64,000 nt of DNA from Arenicola marina (GCA_964019135.1 OZ025249.1:15153088-15217087), one strand, 5' to 3'. Positions 26,501-39,800 are shown, counted from the first letter of the stretch. A program made the numbers and translations. Notes: generated by a model not told the origin, from the sequence alone.

Positions 26501-29500
26501 GGGAGGAGTCCATTGGTGTGAGGGGGCTGTGGGGGACTCCATTGGTGAGAGGGGGACTGTGGGAGGACTCCATTGGCGTGAGGGGGACTGTGGGAGGACT
26601 TCATTGGTGTGAGGGGGACTGTGGGAGGACTCCGTTGGTGTGAGGGAGACTGTGGGAGGACTCCATTGGTGTGAGGGGGACTGTGGGAGGACTCCATTGG
26701 TGTGAGGGGGACTGAGGGGACTCCATTGGTGTGAGGGGACTGTGGGGGGACTCCATTGGTGTGTGGGTGACTGTGGGAGGACTCCATTGGTGTGAGGGGG
26801 ACTGTGGGAGGACTCCATTGGTGTGAGGGGACTGTGGGAGGACTCCATTGGTGTGAGGGGGACTGTGGAAGGACTTCATTGGTGTAAGGGTGACTGTGGG
26901 AGGACTCCATTGGTGTGAGGGTGACTGTGGGAGGACTCCATTGGTGTGAGGGGGACTGTGGGATGACTCCATTGATGTGAGGGAGACTGTGGAAGGACTC
27001 CATTGGTGAGAGGGGGACTGTGGGAGGACTCCATTGGTGTGAGGGGGCTGTGGGGGACTCCATTGGTGAGAGGGGGACTGTGGGAGAATTCCATTGGCGT
27101 GAGGGGGACTGTGGGAGGACTTCATTGGTGTGAGGGGGACTGTGGGAGGACTCCGTTGGTGTGAGGGAGACTGTGGGAGGACTCCATTGGTGTGAGGGGG
27201 ACTGTGGGAGGACTCCATTGGTGTGAGGGGGACTGTGTGGGGACTCCATTAGTGTGAGGGGACTGTGGGGGGACTCCATTGGTGTGTGGGTGACTGTGGG
27301 AGGACTCCATTGGTGTGAGGGGGACTGTGGGAGGACTCCATTGGTGTGAGGGGGACTGTGGTGGGACGCTATTGGTGTGAGGGGGACTGTGGGGGACGCC
27401 ATTGGTGTGAGGGGGACTGTGGGGGGACGCCATTGGTGTGAGGGGGACTGTGGGGGGACGCTATTGGTGGGAGGGGGGACTCCATTGGTGTGAGGGTGAC
27501 TGTGGGGGACTCCATTGGTGTGAGGGGGACTGTGGGGGGACTCCATTGGTGTGAGGGGGACTGTGAGGGTCTCCTTTGGTGTGAGGGGGACTGTAGGACT
27601 CCATTGGTGTGAGGGGGACTGTGGAAGGACTCCATTGGTGTGAGGGGGACTGTGGGAGGACTCCATTGGTGTGAGGGAGACTGTGGGAGGACTCCATTGG
27701 TGTGAGGGGGACTGTGGGAGGAATCCATTGGTGTGAGGGGGACTGTTGGAGGACTCCATTGGTGTGAGGGGGACTGTGGGAGGACTCCATTGGTGTGAGG
27801 GAGACTGTGGGAGGACTTCATTGGTGTGAGGGGGACTGTGGGAGGAATCCATTGGTGTGAGGGGGACTGTGGGGCTCCATTTGTGTGAGGGGGACTGTGG
27901 GAGGAATCCATTGGTGTGAGGGGGACTGTGGGACTCCATTGGTGTGAGGGGGACTGTGGGAGGATTTCTTTGATGTGACGGGGACTGTTGAAGGACTCCA
28001 TTGGTGTGAGGGGGACTGTTGGAGGACTCCATTGGTGTGAGGGGGACTGTGGGACTCCATTGATGTGAGGGGGACTGTGGGAGGACTCCATTGGTGTGAG
28101 CGGAACTGTGGGAGGACTTCATTGGTGTGAGGGGGACTGTGGAAGGACTTCATTGGTGTAAGGGTGACTGTGGGAAGACTCCATTGGTGTGAGGGTGACT
28201 GTGGGAGGACTCCATTGGTGTGAGGGGGACTGTGGGATGACTCCATTGATGTGAGGGAGACTGTGGAAGGACTTCATTATTGAGAGGGGGACTGTGGGAG
28301 GACTCCATTGGTGTGAGGGGGCTGTGGGGGACTCCATTGGTGAGAGGGGGACTGTGGGAGGACTCCATTGGCGTGAGGGGGACTGTGGGAGGACTTCATT
28401 GGTGTGAGGGGGACTGTGGGAGGACTCCGTTGGTGTGAGGGAGACTGTGGGAGGACTCCATTGGTGTGAGGGGGACTGTGGGAGGACTCCATTAGTGAGA
28501 GGGGGACTGTGGGAGGAGTCCATTGGTGTGAGGGGGCTGTGGGGGACTCCATTGGTGAGAGGGGGACTGTGGGAGGACTCCATTGGCGTGAGGGGGACTG
28601 TGGGAGGACTTCATTGGTGTGAGGGGGACTGTGGGAGGACTCCGTTGGTGTGAGGGAGACTGTGGGAGGACTCCATTGGTGTGAGGGGGACTGTGGGAGG
28701 ACTCCATTGGTGTGAGGGGGACTGAGGGGACTCCATTGGTGTGAGGGGACTGTGGGGGGACTCCATTGGTGTGTGGGTGACTGTGGGAGGACTCCATTGG
28801 TGTGAGGGGGACTGTGGGAGGACTCCATTGGTGTGAGGGGACTGTGGGAGGACTCCATTGGTGTGAGGGGGACTGTGGGAGGACTCCATTGGTGTGAGGG
28901 GGACTGTCGGGGGACTCCATTGGTGTGAGGGGACTGTGGGAGGACTCCATTGGTGTGAGGGGGACTGTGGTGGGACGCCATTGGTGTGAGGGGGACTGTT
29001 GGGGACGCCACTGGTGTGATGGGAACTGTGGGGGAACGCCATTGGTGTGAGGGGGACTGTGGGGGGACGCTATTGGTGTGGGGGGGGGGACTCCATTGGT
29101 GTGAGGGGGACTGTGGAAGGTCTTCTTTGGTGTGAGGGGGACTGTAGGGCTCCATTGGTGTGAGGGGGACTGTGGGAGGACTCCATTGGTGTGAGGGGGG
29201 ACTGTGGGAGGACTCCATTGGTGTGAGGGGGACTGTGGGAGGACTCCATTGGTGTGAGGGGGACTGTGGGAGGACTCCATTGGTGTGAGGGGGACTGTGG
29301 GAGGACTCCATTGGTGTGAGGGGGACTGTGGGGCTCCATTTGTGTGAGGGGGACTGTGGGAGGACTCCATTGGTGTGAGGGGGACTGTGGGAGGACTCCA
29401 TTGGTGTGAGGGGGACTGTGGGAGGACTCCATTGGTGTGAGGGGGACTGTGGGAGGACTCCATTGGTGTGAGGGGGACTGTGGGAGGACTCCATTGGTGT

Positions 29501-30290
29501 GAGGGGGACTGTGGAAGGTCTTCTTTGGTGTGAGGGGGACTGTAGGGCTCCATTGGTGTGAGGGGGACTGTGGGAGGACTCCATTGGTGTGAGGAGGGAC
29601 TGTGGGAGGACTCCATTGGTGTGAGGGGGACTGTGGGAGGACTCCATTGGTGTGAGGGGGACTGTGGGAGGACTCCATTGGTGTGAGGGGGACTGTGGGA
29701 GGACTCCATTGGTGTGAGGGGGACTGTGGGGCTCCATTTGTGTGAGGGGGACTGTGGGAGGACTCCATTGGTGTGAGGGGGACTGTGGGAGGACTCCATT
29801 GGTGTGAGGGGGACTGTGGGAGGACTCCATTGGTGTGAGGGGGACTGTGGGAGGACTCCATTGGTGTGAGGGGGACTGTGGGAGGACTCCATTGGTGTGA
29901 GGGGGACTGTGGGAGGACTCCATTGGTGTGAGGGGGACTGTGGGAGGACTCCATTGGTGTGAGGGGGACTGTGGGAGGACTCCATTGGTGTGAGGGGGAC
30001 TGTGGGAGGACTCCATTGGTGTAAGGGCGACTGTGGGGGGACTCCATTGGTGTGAGGGAGACTGTGGGAGGACTCCGTTGGTGTGAGGGGGACTGTGGGA
30101 GGAGTCTATTGGTGTGAGGGAGGACTGTGGGAGGAATCCATTGGCGTGAGGGGGACTGTGGGAGGATTCCATTGGCGTGAGGGGGACTATAGGGGAACTC
30201 CATTAGTGTGAGGGGTGACTCCATTGGTGTGAGGGGGAATGTGGGGGAGGGGGTGCTCCCATTGGCGTAAGGGGGCTGTGGGGGCCTCAA
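20567..30290. repeat. About 31-bp minisatellite, roughly 310 copies, 9.7 kb
   Basis: The unit contains CCATTGGTGTGAGGGGGACT plus GTGGGAGGACT. Shorter variants of about 28 bp lacking GAGGA are interspersed. A 31-bp period cycles through all three frames, so the minus strand shows very long Pro/Ser/His-rich open frames (up to 873 codons) in two or three frames at once, which is the signature of a stop-free repeat, not a gene. Characteristic variant blocks recur at offsets of about 521-523, 1,536, 2,469 and 4,640 bp, so the array grew partly by block duplication. The last few units before 30,290 are degenerate. Confidence 0.96.
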
Positions 30291-32610
30291 ATGGTGTAAT
30301 TGGGGACTGAAACAATGCAAGACTCACCAATGCTGAAAACATTTGAATGTCAGGCGACACGTCTTAAAGGAAGTCCACTTTGGCCTGACACAGCTATATA
30401 CAGGTATAGACACCTCACTGGATCTATGTACCGTGGTTCCCCCTCAATATTGGTCAAAGCTGGCAGGTGGGGCAAATTACTAGGCTCCTCTTCACCACGC
30501 CAATTCTCTCCCACCCTAGGGGCTGAGGTCAATGGGGAACCGGCCTGTCTACCCCATCATTTTCTCCATTACAAGCTGCAAGGAAGCCGGCGGCTTAGAA
30601 CAGACGACCGAGAGGTGAAACAATCACCCACCTGTCCCCCTTCCGCCTTGCCGTACCTAATGCGAGTTGACAGCCCGGGCGCTCAAAAGCTTTCTTTGGG
30701 GACGCCGAGCCGGCTTTGCGGGGTTTGTGGGCGGGTCTCGAGCCGTTCGCCCGTCTGACCACATAAATGTCGAAGCCCAAACTACTTAAGTAACCGGCAG
30801 CGTCTGTACGGGTTTGTTATTAAATTTTGTTAAGCACTTTGTCAGAAAAACCACGTTGTTGTTTTGTTCGGTGCTGGGGTTTGGGGAGGGGGGAAGGATG
30901 AGTTTTGAGAATGGAAAACGACAAAATATTAGTTTCCGGGGATTTTCGTCCAATCAGGTGCAAGGACACGCGGGTACGTTCTACCGGTGAAGCAATAACG
31001 TGGAACAGTAATGATGGCAACACACAGAACTGTGCTCAGTCGTATATTTGCAGTTATGCGAGGAAAAGCGGGAACGGAAGGTACTAAAAGAGTAACAGCC
31101 TATTCAAAGGAATAGAGCTTTTATAGCTTTTCTATATCAGTGGGGGCTGCATGCATTCCCTCGTCTGTATGTCTCCACCCACCCCCCACCCCCCTCCTCC
31201 CCTCGCAACGTTCGTTTTATCTCTCCTTCTCCTTTAGCTACCGTCTCCCACCACTTGCACACCCCTACACCCCTCTCCCCTACCCTACCCCACCACATCC
31301 CTCACCCCCACTCCCCTCCCCTGTTACGCATGTAGCATGCTCACCAACAAAGCTGACGGAAAATCTCATAAGGTCGAATGACATGATTGAGGGGTGTTAT
31401 CTAAAACGCCGGGCCATGTTGAGTCCGGATTAAAATTAACGACACTCGATTGTCCTAGGTGTGCCGAGTCTGTTGTCGACCAGAGAGGGCCGATTATTGG
31501 CGAGATAATTGGCCGAAACCTGATCTCGGCCTGGCGCAGGGTACGAAGGGACCTGGGTACAATGCTGCGGGGCGGGCGGGCAACCCGGGCATCTAATGGG
31601 CGCTACCGACAAAGAACCGGTTTTACACTCCCACCACCACCACCACCACCACCCTGGCTACCATCCCCAAAGGGTGTGCACCTCGCACCTGGGGTGTGAA
31701 CTACTGGCGCTCGCCAGCTCCCCTTCTACTTACACCCTCCCCCCTCAACACCCCCTCCCCTGTCCCCAACCTCCCGCCACCACCACCCCCCCCCCTCCCT
31801 CTTACCCCTTACCCGACACCTACCCGCAAACTGAGCCCCCCGCTCTTTACTCGTCAAGACGCGGGGAAACAAGCGCGGTGAAATTAGATGGAAGTCCTTT
31901 TAAGCAGAGGTGAAGCGTCCCCTGAACATTTGAGCCGCCTCCAAGCTCCTCGCAACCACACGACAACTATAAAGAGATGGCGTCCGGCGATATCTCGTTA
32001 TTGCTTGTAAAAGGGGCTTATAGGCTTGAATCTTGACCACGCACATTGTATTGTCATTAGGCGATTAAGATACTATAGCGGGAACCGTCACCTTGATGAC
32101 GTCATTAGCTTCTCCCATGGCTTTGGACAAAGCAGTAGCGTGTATTTCATTGACGCTGATGCTCATGCCTGATACTGCTCGGAAAGCTAATCCGCTTTCA
32201 AGTCTATTATAGTTACGCCTAAATAGCATGTTTTTCGGGTTTCAGAAAGCACCCAACGGCTCATCGTTAGTTTTAATCTAATTTTTTGCAAGTTTTTCTC
32301 AACGTGCACATTTATAATGTGTTAGCACTGCAATAATGTGCTAATATTCTTTTGGTCGTCATTTCGTCAAGGTACTGAATGTAACATTTATCAATACTAT
32401 TAGGCTTGTTTTTCTTGTTCGTAATATGCTAATAAAGGTGAAGACACTACAAAGCATCATCCATTGCTACAAATAACTAATGAGACACTGTCTCTTTGCA
32501 ACCGTAGAACAAATATGGCTTTGCGGATATCTTGACCGGGTGCTAAATGTCCTGACGTGTCTTTTGCGGCATTGTCAAAATAAATAAAAAATTAATTCAA
32601 TGACAGAACA
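30291..32610. other. Unique sequence, no gene recognised
   Basis: Contains a CAC/ACC trinucleotide tract near 31,629-31,652 that would read as poly-His, C-rich low-complexity sequence to about 31,850, and a CRE octamer at 32,097-32,104. A 152-codon plus-strand frame at 30,300-30,758 has no recognisable domain. I found no supported exon. Confidence 0.5.
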
Positions 32611-32730
32611 GTTAGGGGTCTGAAATAGGGGGGAGGTCTAGAGTCCAGTATTGATTTTTCAACGTTCTCAAGTGTCGAATGTCGATTCGATGTGTCGCGT
32701 GTCGCCATTTACCCTTTGCAGACCCCTAGC
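32611..32730 (-). mobile_element. 120-bp short inverted-repeat element (unexpanded copy)
   Basis: Bounded by 13-bp terminal inverted repeats with one mismatch: AGTTAGGGGTCTG at 32,611-32,623 and, inverted, AGCTAGGGGTCTG at 32,718-32,730. Read on the minus strand it contains 23 bp (32,692-32,714) identical to 39,628-39,650, then clustered CGACA words, then TGAAAAAT, ACTGGAC, a C run and ACCCCTAA in the order seen at the start of the 45-bp array near 39,785-39,835. It is therefore a relative of the element at 39.6 kb. No target-site duplication is obvious. The transposon family is unknown. Confidence 0.6.
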
Positions 32731-32731
32731 T

Positions 32732-32930
32732 ATCAATAATGCCAGTCTTAGTCTTAGTAACGTCACTGCATATGAAGGATTATTAAAATTTTCAAAGAAC
32801 TAGTCTCAAATACAGTTAAAAACTGGTTTAACATGAAATTTTACCAATCGTATGTATCAACAAAATCAATAATGCCAGTCACACATTATTCCCGGTATTG
32901 TATCAAATACCAGTAAGTGTGTGATTATGA
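32732..32930. repeat. 16-bp direct repeats and a hairpin
   Basis: ATCAATAATGCCAGTC occurs at 32,732-32,747 and again at 32,865-32,880, immediately beside the 120-bp element. The second copy runs into an imperfect hairpin with arms at about 32,878-32,899 and 32,905-32,928 and a loop of a few bases. The direct repeats could be a long target duplication around a 117-bp insert, or simply a local tandem duplication. Confidence 0.45.
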
Positions 32931-34382
32931 AATATTGAAATAAACCAATATGGCTGAAAGTGATGTGTATGTTGCTGCTGATTGGTTACCCTGCCGTGCA
33001 CTGCAGCCTTTCCTATGACAGCGCGGGTTTAAGGTCAACGTTCATCTGTCCAGATACCGAGTGAGACTATGCGGTAACGTACAACTTAATCCTGGTCGCC
33101 GTCTACGTCAAACCGTTCCGGATTAAGGACACGACGCCTCCACATTCCTGGCTTATGGCTCGGATGGACATCATCCGGTGAACCTATTTGAATTACACAA
33201 GACATTGTACAGATCCGTGTTGGACGGTTTTAATTTGACTTAAAGCATATTTTACCAGATATTCCACTGGCCTGTAGCCAGCGACTCTTGAATAACACTA
33301 ATATATAACTAGGAGCTGCTTTTGGGTCAACATCAACCCTTGAAGTCATAAAGAAATATTTGACAATTTAAATATTTAAATATGATTTCTTTGCAACTGT
33401 TTACCAAGTGACCCTCTTTGTCAAAATGATAGCATTTATGCATAAAATATGCTGATATACGCGGCTTCATGTTAAGAGAAAGACTCTGATTGCATTTGGT
33501 TAAACATCGCGTAATCCTTGCACTTTATATTACCGTCGAAATTAATGTGAAGGCATAACACATTCATTGACAAACCTATTATTTAAGAGGCAATCGTCGC
33601 AAAGAAACTGAGTCATTGCATTATTATCCTAATTTAACCACTTACCTCACGCACGTCAGAGAAGCTAGACCCAAAACACGCTAACTTATTTATTTCCTGC
33701 TGACTGAAATATTATATTTCATTACGAACGCGTCCCGCCAAGGCTTCTCTTCATATTCGTTATGCCAAAGCCACATTATGAATCGGCAAATGATTGTTAT
33801 TATCTTCTATGACGAGGCGCGTATATTTAGCAGTCAGCTTTTGATGAAATACGGCATCAAGAATACGGATCCTGTACAATAACAGAATATTACAGTTTAA
33901 TTATTGTACGGCGCTCTCTATCAACAAGACGTGTCTCGGTCAAAACGATGCGTCGAAAAACAATGGTTAATGGTTGTTCTCTACTGTTTGGATTATTTCT
34001 GTCTGCAAAAGGGCAAGTGGACATAAAAGGTATCGTAAGATTGACTGAAGAAAATCTCAACATGTACAGAAATTGTTCTAAACAGAGACCAAACTGACCA
34101 TAATTAAGACTGGGCAAGTAAACGCCCTGTCGTAACTACGGCCACTTCGCTGTCTCTGCACCCACACACACCTACCTCTTTACTGCATGTTTTTGCGTAC
34201 CTGAGACGTTTACAAACAATGTAGGTAAATAATGCCTGAACCGCTGACAGTGATTGGAGCGTTTAGGACGAGACATAGCGAAATAACCTAAAAATACACG
34301 TTACTTGGGTGGCAAGATGTGACGACAGCCTGTCATAACTATAAGGATGGGTTAGTAATGATGAACACATGCTATATTATAT
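32931..34382. other. AT-rich unique sequence, no gene recognised
   Basis: AT-rich intergenic or intronic sequence with many short A/T runs. I see no exon, RNA gene or repeat structure in it. Confidence 0.55.
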
Positions 34383-34634
34383 GAACGATGGTTTTTCGAT
34401 GGTAAACGGTTGAAAGTTTTATCGTCGTATAAATATTTAGGCCTGGTATTAACTAGCACACTTACATGGGCGAACGCTGTTTCTACACTGACTGGTCAAG
34501 CCAACGGAGCATTGGCCTCTATCTACAAGCTTGATAAGAAACTTAACGGTCTACCTATAGAAGCAGCAGTTACTCAAAATCGGCACGATTCTTTAAGTGA
34601 ATGGTATGATTTGCCTCAAGCAACAGAAATGTGA
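34383..34634 (+). mobile_element. LINE fragment (reverse transcriptase C-terminal part)
   Basis: Read in the frame from 34,383, the translation contains ERWFFDGKRLKVL, then SYKYLGLVLTSTLTW and GQANGALASIYKLDKKLNG. The YKYLG[L/V]xLT block followed by an A-rich helix is typical of the region just after the polymerase core (thumb) of non-LTR retrotransposon reverse transcriptases. Only about 65 residues are recognisable, with no polymerase catalytic motif, endonuclease or poly(A) tail nearby. The homology ends around 34,570 and a stop follows at 34,632. This is a short, dead fragment of a LINE. Its clade cannot be assigned from so little sequence. Confidence 0.7.
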
Positions 34635-37600
34635 CAAGGCAGCATCGTGTCATAGTTGTAGGACGTTGTCGTACGCCACGACGTCACCATGACGTCACAC
34701 GTCTTACGTGTCCAATAACTCGGCTTCTACACTTTTGGGCCTTCAACTTTAGTCAAAAGGCATTCTCCGAACTAGGATATATATACACATTTCACGTACC
34801 TTCTTTACTTGTTTTTACTTTCTCTAATCAACACTGGAAGTTTGTACGCAATTGGCCCCTTTGAATTGTACTATTTTACGTGTGTTTCCTATAATCTATG
34901 ACGAGCCTTTTGAAGTTAAACTTTCACTTAAACCGGTATTATGAATAATTATTTATTGTTATTATTAAAGAAATAAAATGCTTATGCTCCAAATAACGAT
35001 AACGTAGTTGGTTTATCATTTATTTGTTATAGCTACATGTTGTTATTTAATTCAAGGGTTAATTTCTTCATTACATTAAATTCATAAAATGCAATGAAAG
35101 TATAATAGAAAAAAACGTTTATGTGATTATCCATATAGGATAATTTGCCTAGACACTGGGTAAGAATGACCGCGGTGAAATAATAACGACTACTTAAACC
35201 ACTTACGATGACAATAAACCGGTGATTTGTCACCGCACCGACTCTATACAATACACTATAAAATGCTACTTACAGAATATAATTACTTTCAACGGAACAG
35301 GTAATTTACCAGTGAGGATGTATGGACGACCTTAATTAATTCAACCTGCCCTCACGCTACGTATATAACGGAAGATGTCAGCAGAGCGCAGTTACCGCGT
35401 CGCCTGAATTCGGCGGGGGAAGCATAACATTATGCTGCTTGACGACAGGTCTCACACCACCAACAAACACGTGGCGTAGAGAACTCCCGACTACCTGGGG
35501 CGTGACACGAGTCTTAATTACCAGTATACAGGTACAGGACATGCCACGACCGGGTAGTCAAACCCGGGACGACCAAGACACGTAATTATAGGTCTGCAGC
35601 CTCTGCTGCCATTACTAGTAGACGTACATGTGTGTAGGGCTGGTTGGTTTATAAGGTATTCATCCGAGCAAGGAAAACAGGTTTGGCTCCGTTTAGTCTA
35701 ATTTGGAAGTATTCCTCGCTGTATATTTAGCAGCGTTTAGGTAGGCTAATCACGAATAATGGTAAAGTAGGTTACTTATAATTATGGTGCATTGCCTAAG
35801 ACCGAGTTCCACGCAATGATCGCTTCATCAGTATTACAAGTGAGTCATGGTTGTAATGCAGATGTGACATTTACCCCATAGTGAATCGACAGGAAACAGA
35901 CATAGAAACCATATAATCAATTACTGATTAGGATACATTGTGTGAGCCGGCAACGATTTCACCTTGTTTGTCCTTGCTGATGTTTCAAATTTAAAATTGG
36001 CACTTAAACAGACGAAGACACCTCACCCCTAAGCTTGTGTTTTACAAGAACATTAACGCATGTATCAGTGTTCCGAAAAATGTACACGTGCGTTAACTAC
36101 AGGTCGTGGAACTAACTATGAAACTATCAAAATGATGTAATTGATATCAAAGGGATCATGTTTGCATGGTATGCATTCTCAGCAGAAGTACTAATATTTT
36201 CGCCACCAACACATTCGCCAGTATATCTATTTGTTTATATTTATTGATACCCTCTAGTATATTATTTTACGACAGGTATATGACGGTAACATTTTATTAT
36301 AAGTTCTTTATCCGAGACATGTGGAAACACATTTGGCAGTGCGTCCGTCGTGTGCGTAGCGTCACTGTTTGTGAGCCACGCAGAATTACATTTCAAAAAG
36401 AGCATAGCGACACAATAGCTTCGTTTTCACTCCATTTGTTTCATTTTCACCAGAAAATCTACCACATTAGCCAAACAGACAACCTGCTGGCCGTGTCGGC
36501 CCCGCGCCGCGCTGCTTCCGTTGCGGTTTCCCCGCGGCCTTGTCCCGGGCACACGCCGATGGGCGGCTGAGAAAGGTAATTTACATTGTCGAGCCACCCT
36601 GGCTGGGGTCAAGGGGAGGGGTAGGGTGCAAAAACAGAGCCCCATATGGTCAATTTTAGTTGCCTCGAGGTGTACTTCATCTGCTTAGAGAAGTCGCCCT
36701 TTGTCGCCCTTTGCTGGAACCTTTTACACTCGGCTGCGCGCGCCTTTAAAACGAGTCCGGATTCCCGCGGTTTTACATGAATTAATGTCTCCTTGTCGTC
36801 TGCTCAAATTGAAGCGCTCTCTGTCGACGTAGTCAATGGCTATCGTGTGTTGGTCTGTATGTAGTAGGAAGGTGGGTGTCAGGGGCAGGGAAGGGGTGTG
36901 GCGGGGGGGCAGGGGGTAGAGTGGGGGAGGGGTGGCGTGGGGGGGTGGAGGGACGGCCATAGAACAGCCCCGAGCCCCAAAGGGGCAGTGGGGCAGGACA
37001 GCTACAGGGGAAGGGGTCACAGCAAGCGGGCCCCGGGTGTACACCCACCCCTCATTTTTCTCCCCCCTTCTGTCAGCCCAACAATAGGATGGCCTGTGGC
37101 TATATTAAATTGCGACGCCGCAAAATTGTTCAGTAATTAATATCAAATATTGGTACCGGTGGAGAACGCGACAAGGTATATTAGCCTAACCCCCCCCCCC
37201 TCCGCCCCCCCCCCCCCTTCACCCTACCAAACAATCAGACCGCCGTTCTTCAGTTGGGCGGGGAGGGGAGAGGGGAGGGCACGGCATGCAGAGAGTCATC
37301 TGCTCATGATTTCAAAATTTTTAATCATCGCAGGCAAACTTCTGTCAAAATGGATTAATTATTACAACATGAGAGCTGTTATCATTGGACCACACGGCCT
37401 ACTGCGCCCCTCTCTCCTACCCCCCAGCTCCCTGCTCCAAACTTTGCTTGCGGCTTCCCAATTTAATTCGATAGTGCACGTCAATGAAATTAATGGAATT
37501 AAGGTCCGTAGAGAATGCTGATCAGGACAAACGTTCAAGGATCATTTGAACCGCGGTGAAATTATATTATCCATTTTCCCTCAAGCTTTGTAGTCTTTCA

Positions 37601-39613
37601 TCGAGCACTGTTGTCCCCGAAATTAGCATCCGTTATAGTTGTCTGCATGTTGGAAAATACATTATTAATGATGAAACTCGGAAGCTCGACGTTCTAAGCA
37701 GTTTGTAGCGTTATATATGATGCTAAATCTCAGGAAGCTTTGCCACTAATATCCAACTAAATATGCCCCCCTCCCCCCCCACTCCAGCCACACATACAAA
37801 CACACACGCGCGCACCTCACCTGTTCTTGCTTTTCCTTTACGTAGAAGACAACCAGGTATTATCTGCGGTAATATTATTATTCTGCACTAAGGAAACGTT
37901 AACAGTTTCAGAACAAGCAGAAGACGTGGCGAAGGAGAAGCGACGTTGACCCTGCAGGCATCGCACCTCAGACATGATATAAAAGACGCGGATAATTTCC
38001 ATTGCCATTACACCCAATGGCCATGTATTATCGCCCAGCGTTGGTCTGTCCACATCAGTGAGTCACATGTCACGGCCCACGGGGACGTTGCCCACGGCGA
38101 CAGCGGCCGGCGGTTGAGCACGTGTTACGTAATATTCGACCCAGTGACCCCGGGCGCAACAGTTTTGTTATGAGGGAGTGGTGTATGTAGTTATGTATGT
38201 ATGCTGTAAGGGGGTTAGCAAAGACGCCGAGCGACGTGCGAAAATAACTGACTTCGGGTCAGTCGAGCAGTCGGGCAGACCACTTGACCAGACATGATGT
38301 GATGTCGGGATGTCTGGCTGGCGGCGATGTTGCAACGAGGGAAGCAACCTGGCACATAACTCCGTCCGATTATTCTGACCCATGACTGGGGCGGAGAGGG
38401 GGGGGGGGGGGGGGAGAGCGTGGCGAAGTAGTTGGCACGCCGGAAGATAATCACGTCCAAAAGTGAGGTTATTTAAATCTGATGATACAGCTGAGGTTTA
38501 GTATCGAAATCATATCCCTTCGGAAAGCCGGCGGCAAAATGCCTCCCCTCAGTAGGCATATTGTAAACATAATGGAAGGGGAGGGGGGCTATTAGGTTTT
38601 TGCATTTACTTCACATAAAGAGGTTACCTACCAACGAGAAAAGAAATTTTGTTGTGCGTAACATATTTATATTGATATCCTTAGTCAGCATTGCTGGTGA
38701 TGGAATTGAATTGGACAGCAATTTTTTTAGAGGTATATTTAAATCCACGGGACAGATTACTGTGGACCAGTTTCATGCCTACTGTCCGGCAGTTTTGCAT
38801 TTATTATTTTACTGGCGCTCCACGAAAATGATTCAGACATGCCGACATTCATCTCATAGATCTGAGAAAACCGAAAAGATTTGATAATGCATTTCCTCCT
38901 ACGTGAGGTACTTCCTGTAGATTTAGCGTACCTATAGCAGTGATAAGGCAGTATCAGATTAAATTGAAAAAAAAAAAAAAAAAATCTCAATAACATTCGT
39001 TCCATATCTAGCAGTGATGACCTCTCATTGATGACAGTTTCCAATGCTCCAGTTTGGTCCGTTATAATATATTCCCACAGTAATAAGAAGAGGCACTTCT
39101 TTTTGTTACTAAACTAAAGACCATATTATATTTTGGCCTGATTCGTACAGGTTTATCGGGGATATACTAGCTTTCTTGCCTAGCATCATCATCAATTATT
39201 TTACAGTCGATTTGGCCATTTAGGATGAATTAACACCAACGATGCGCCCAGTTCCCCTTCTAACACATTTCTTGGGAATGGCAATGTCCAAAAAAGTGTT
39301 GTTTGCGCAGCGTTTAACTAAAACTTACTTGTTAGAAGGCTATATCTGAACCATTCAGTCTTTAAAGACGTGACGTCATTGCCCTTTATGTTAATGGGAG
39401 TAAATTAACGTCCAATCAGCGCGCATATACCTCCAGGGCATGAAGTCACTCCCTCCAATTATAAGCTAGCATTAGTAGATATCACGTAAAAAGGTGTGCA
39501 ACAACATTAAATATGAATATTATATGTGAAATTCGATTCCCTAATTCTTTCAACATATACAAATTATCTATAGACTCTATTTGCCAAGAAATTATGGTCC
39601 CCATTACAAATAC
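34635..39613. other. Unique, mostly AT-rich sequence, no gene recognised
   Basis: Contains CRE octamers at 34,690-34,697 and 39,371-39,378, G/C-rich low-complexity patches near 36,895-36,960 and 37,190-37,220, a G run at 38,400-38,414 and an A run near 38,967-38,984. A weak tRNA T-arm-like hairpin (CCGGGT / ACCCGG) sits near 35,550-35,567. A 134-codon frame at 36,166-36,570 has some hydrophobic residues but no membrane-protein pattern I recognise, so it is not called. Confidence 0.5.
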
Positions 39614-39800
39614 CCGGGGTTTGGAAGGGGTAAATGGCGACACGCGACACAGGGATATTTGAAAAATCGACATTCGACATTGACCTCCAAATTTCGACAC
39701 TGAAGATCTGAAAAGCGATATCGAAACAGATTTTAGAAAAAAAAACGACACTGAACTTAGCCAAACGCGACACGGAACGTCGTGAAAAATGGACACTGGA
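39614..39800 (+). mobile_element. Relative of the 120-bp element, leading into the 45-bp array
   Basis: Shares with the 32.6-kb element, in the opposite orientation, the terminal GGGGTTTG-type segment (39,616-39,623), a 23-bp identical core (39,628-39,650) and ATCGACATTCGACA nearby. Its interior is longer and full of CGACAC / GACACT words. The end that would correspond to the right terminus of the 120-bp element (TGAAAAAT, CACTGGAC, CCCCC, ACCCCTAA) continues straight into the tandem array. It is a non-coding dispersed repeat of unknown family. Confidence 0.6.

Noticed and set aside
20567-30290. Long Pro/Ser/His-rich open frames (up to 873 codons) as a repetitive protein gene
   Set aside because: A 31-bp period opens several frames at once, variants change residues freely, and no promoter, signal peptide or splice structure is present.
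31596-31913. Frame with a poly-His run
   Set aside because: It arises from a CAC trinucleotide tract within C-rich sequence, with no other coding signal.
35455-35610. Third tRNA-like patch
   Set aside because: The T-arm-like hairpin lacks a proper B box, and no other arm is recognisable.
36166-36570. 134-codon frame with hydrophobic stretch, possible receptor fragment
   Set aside because: No recognisable transmembrane-family motif, and the second half is basic and low in hydrophobicity.
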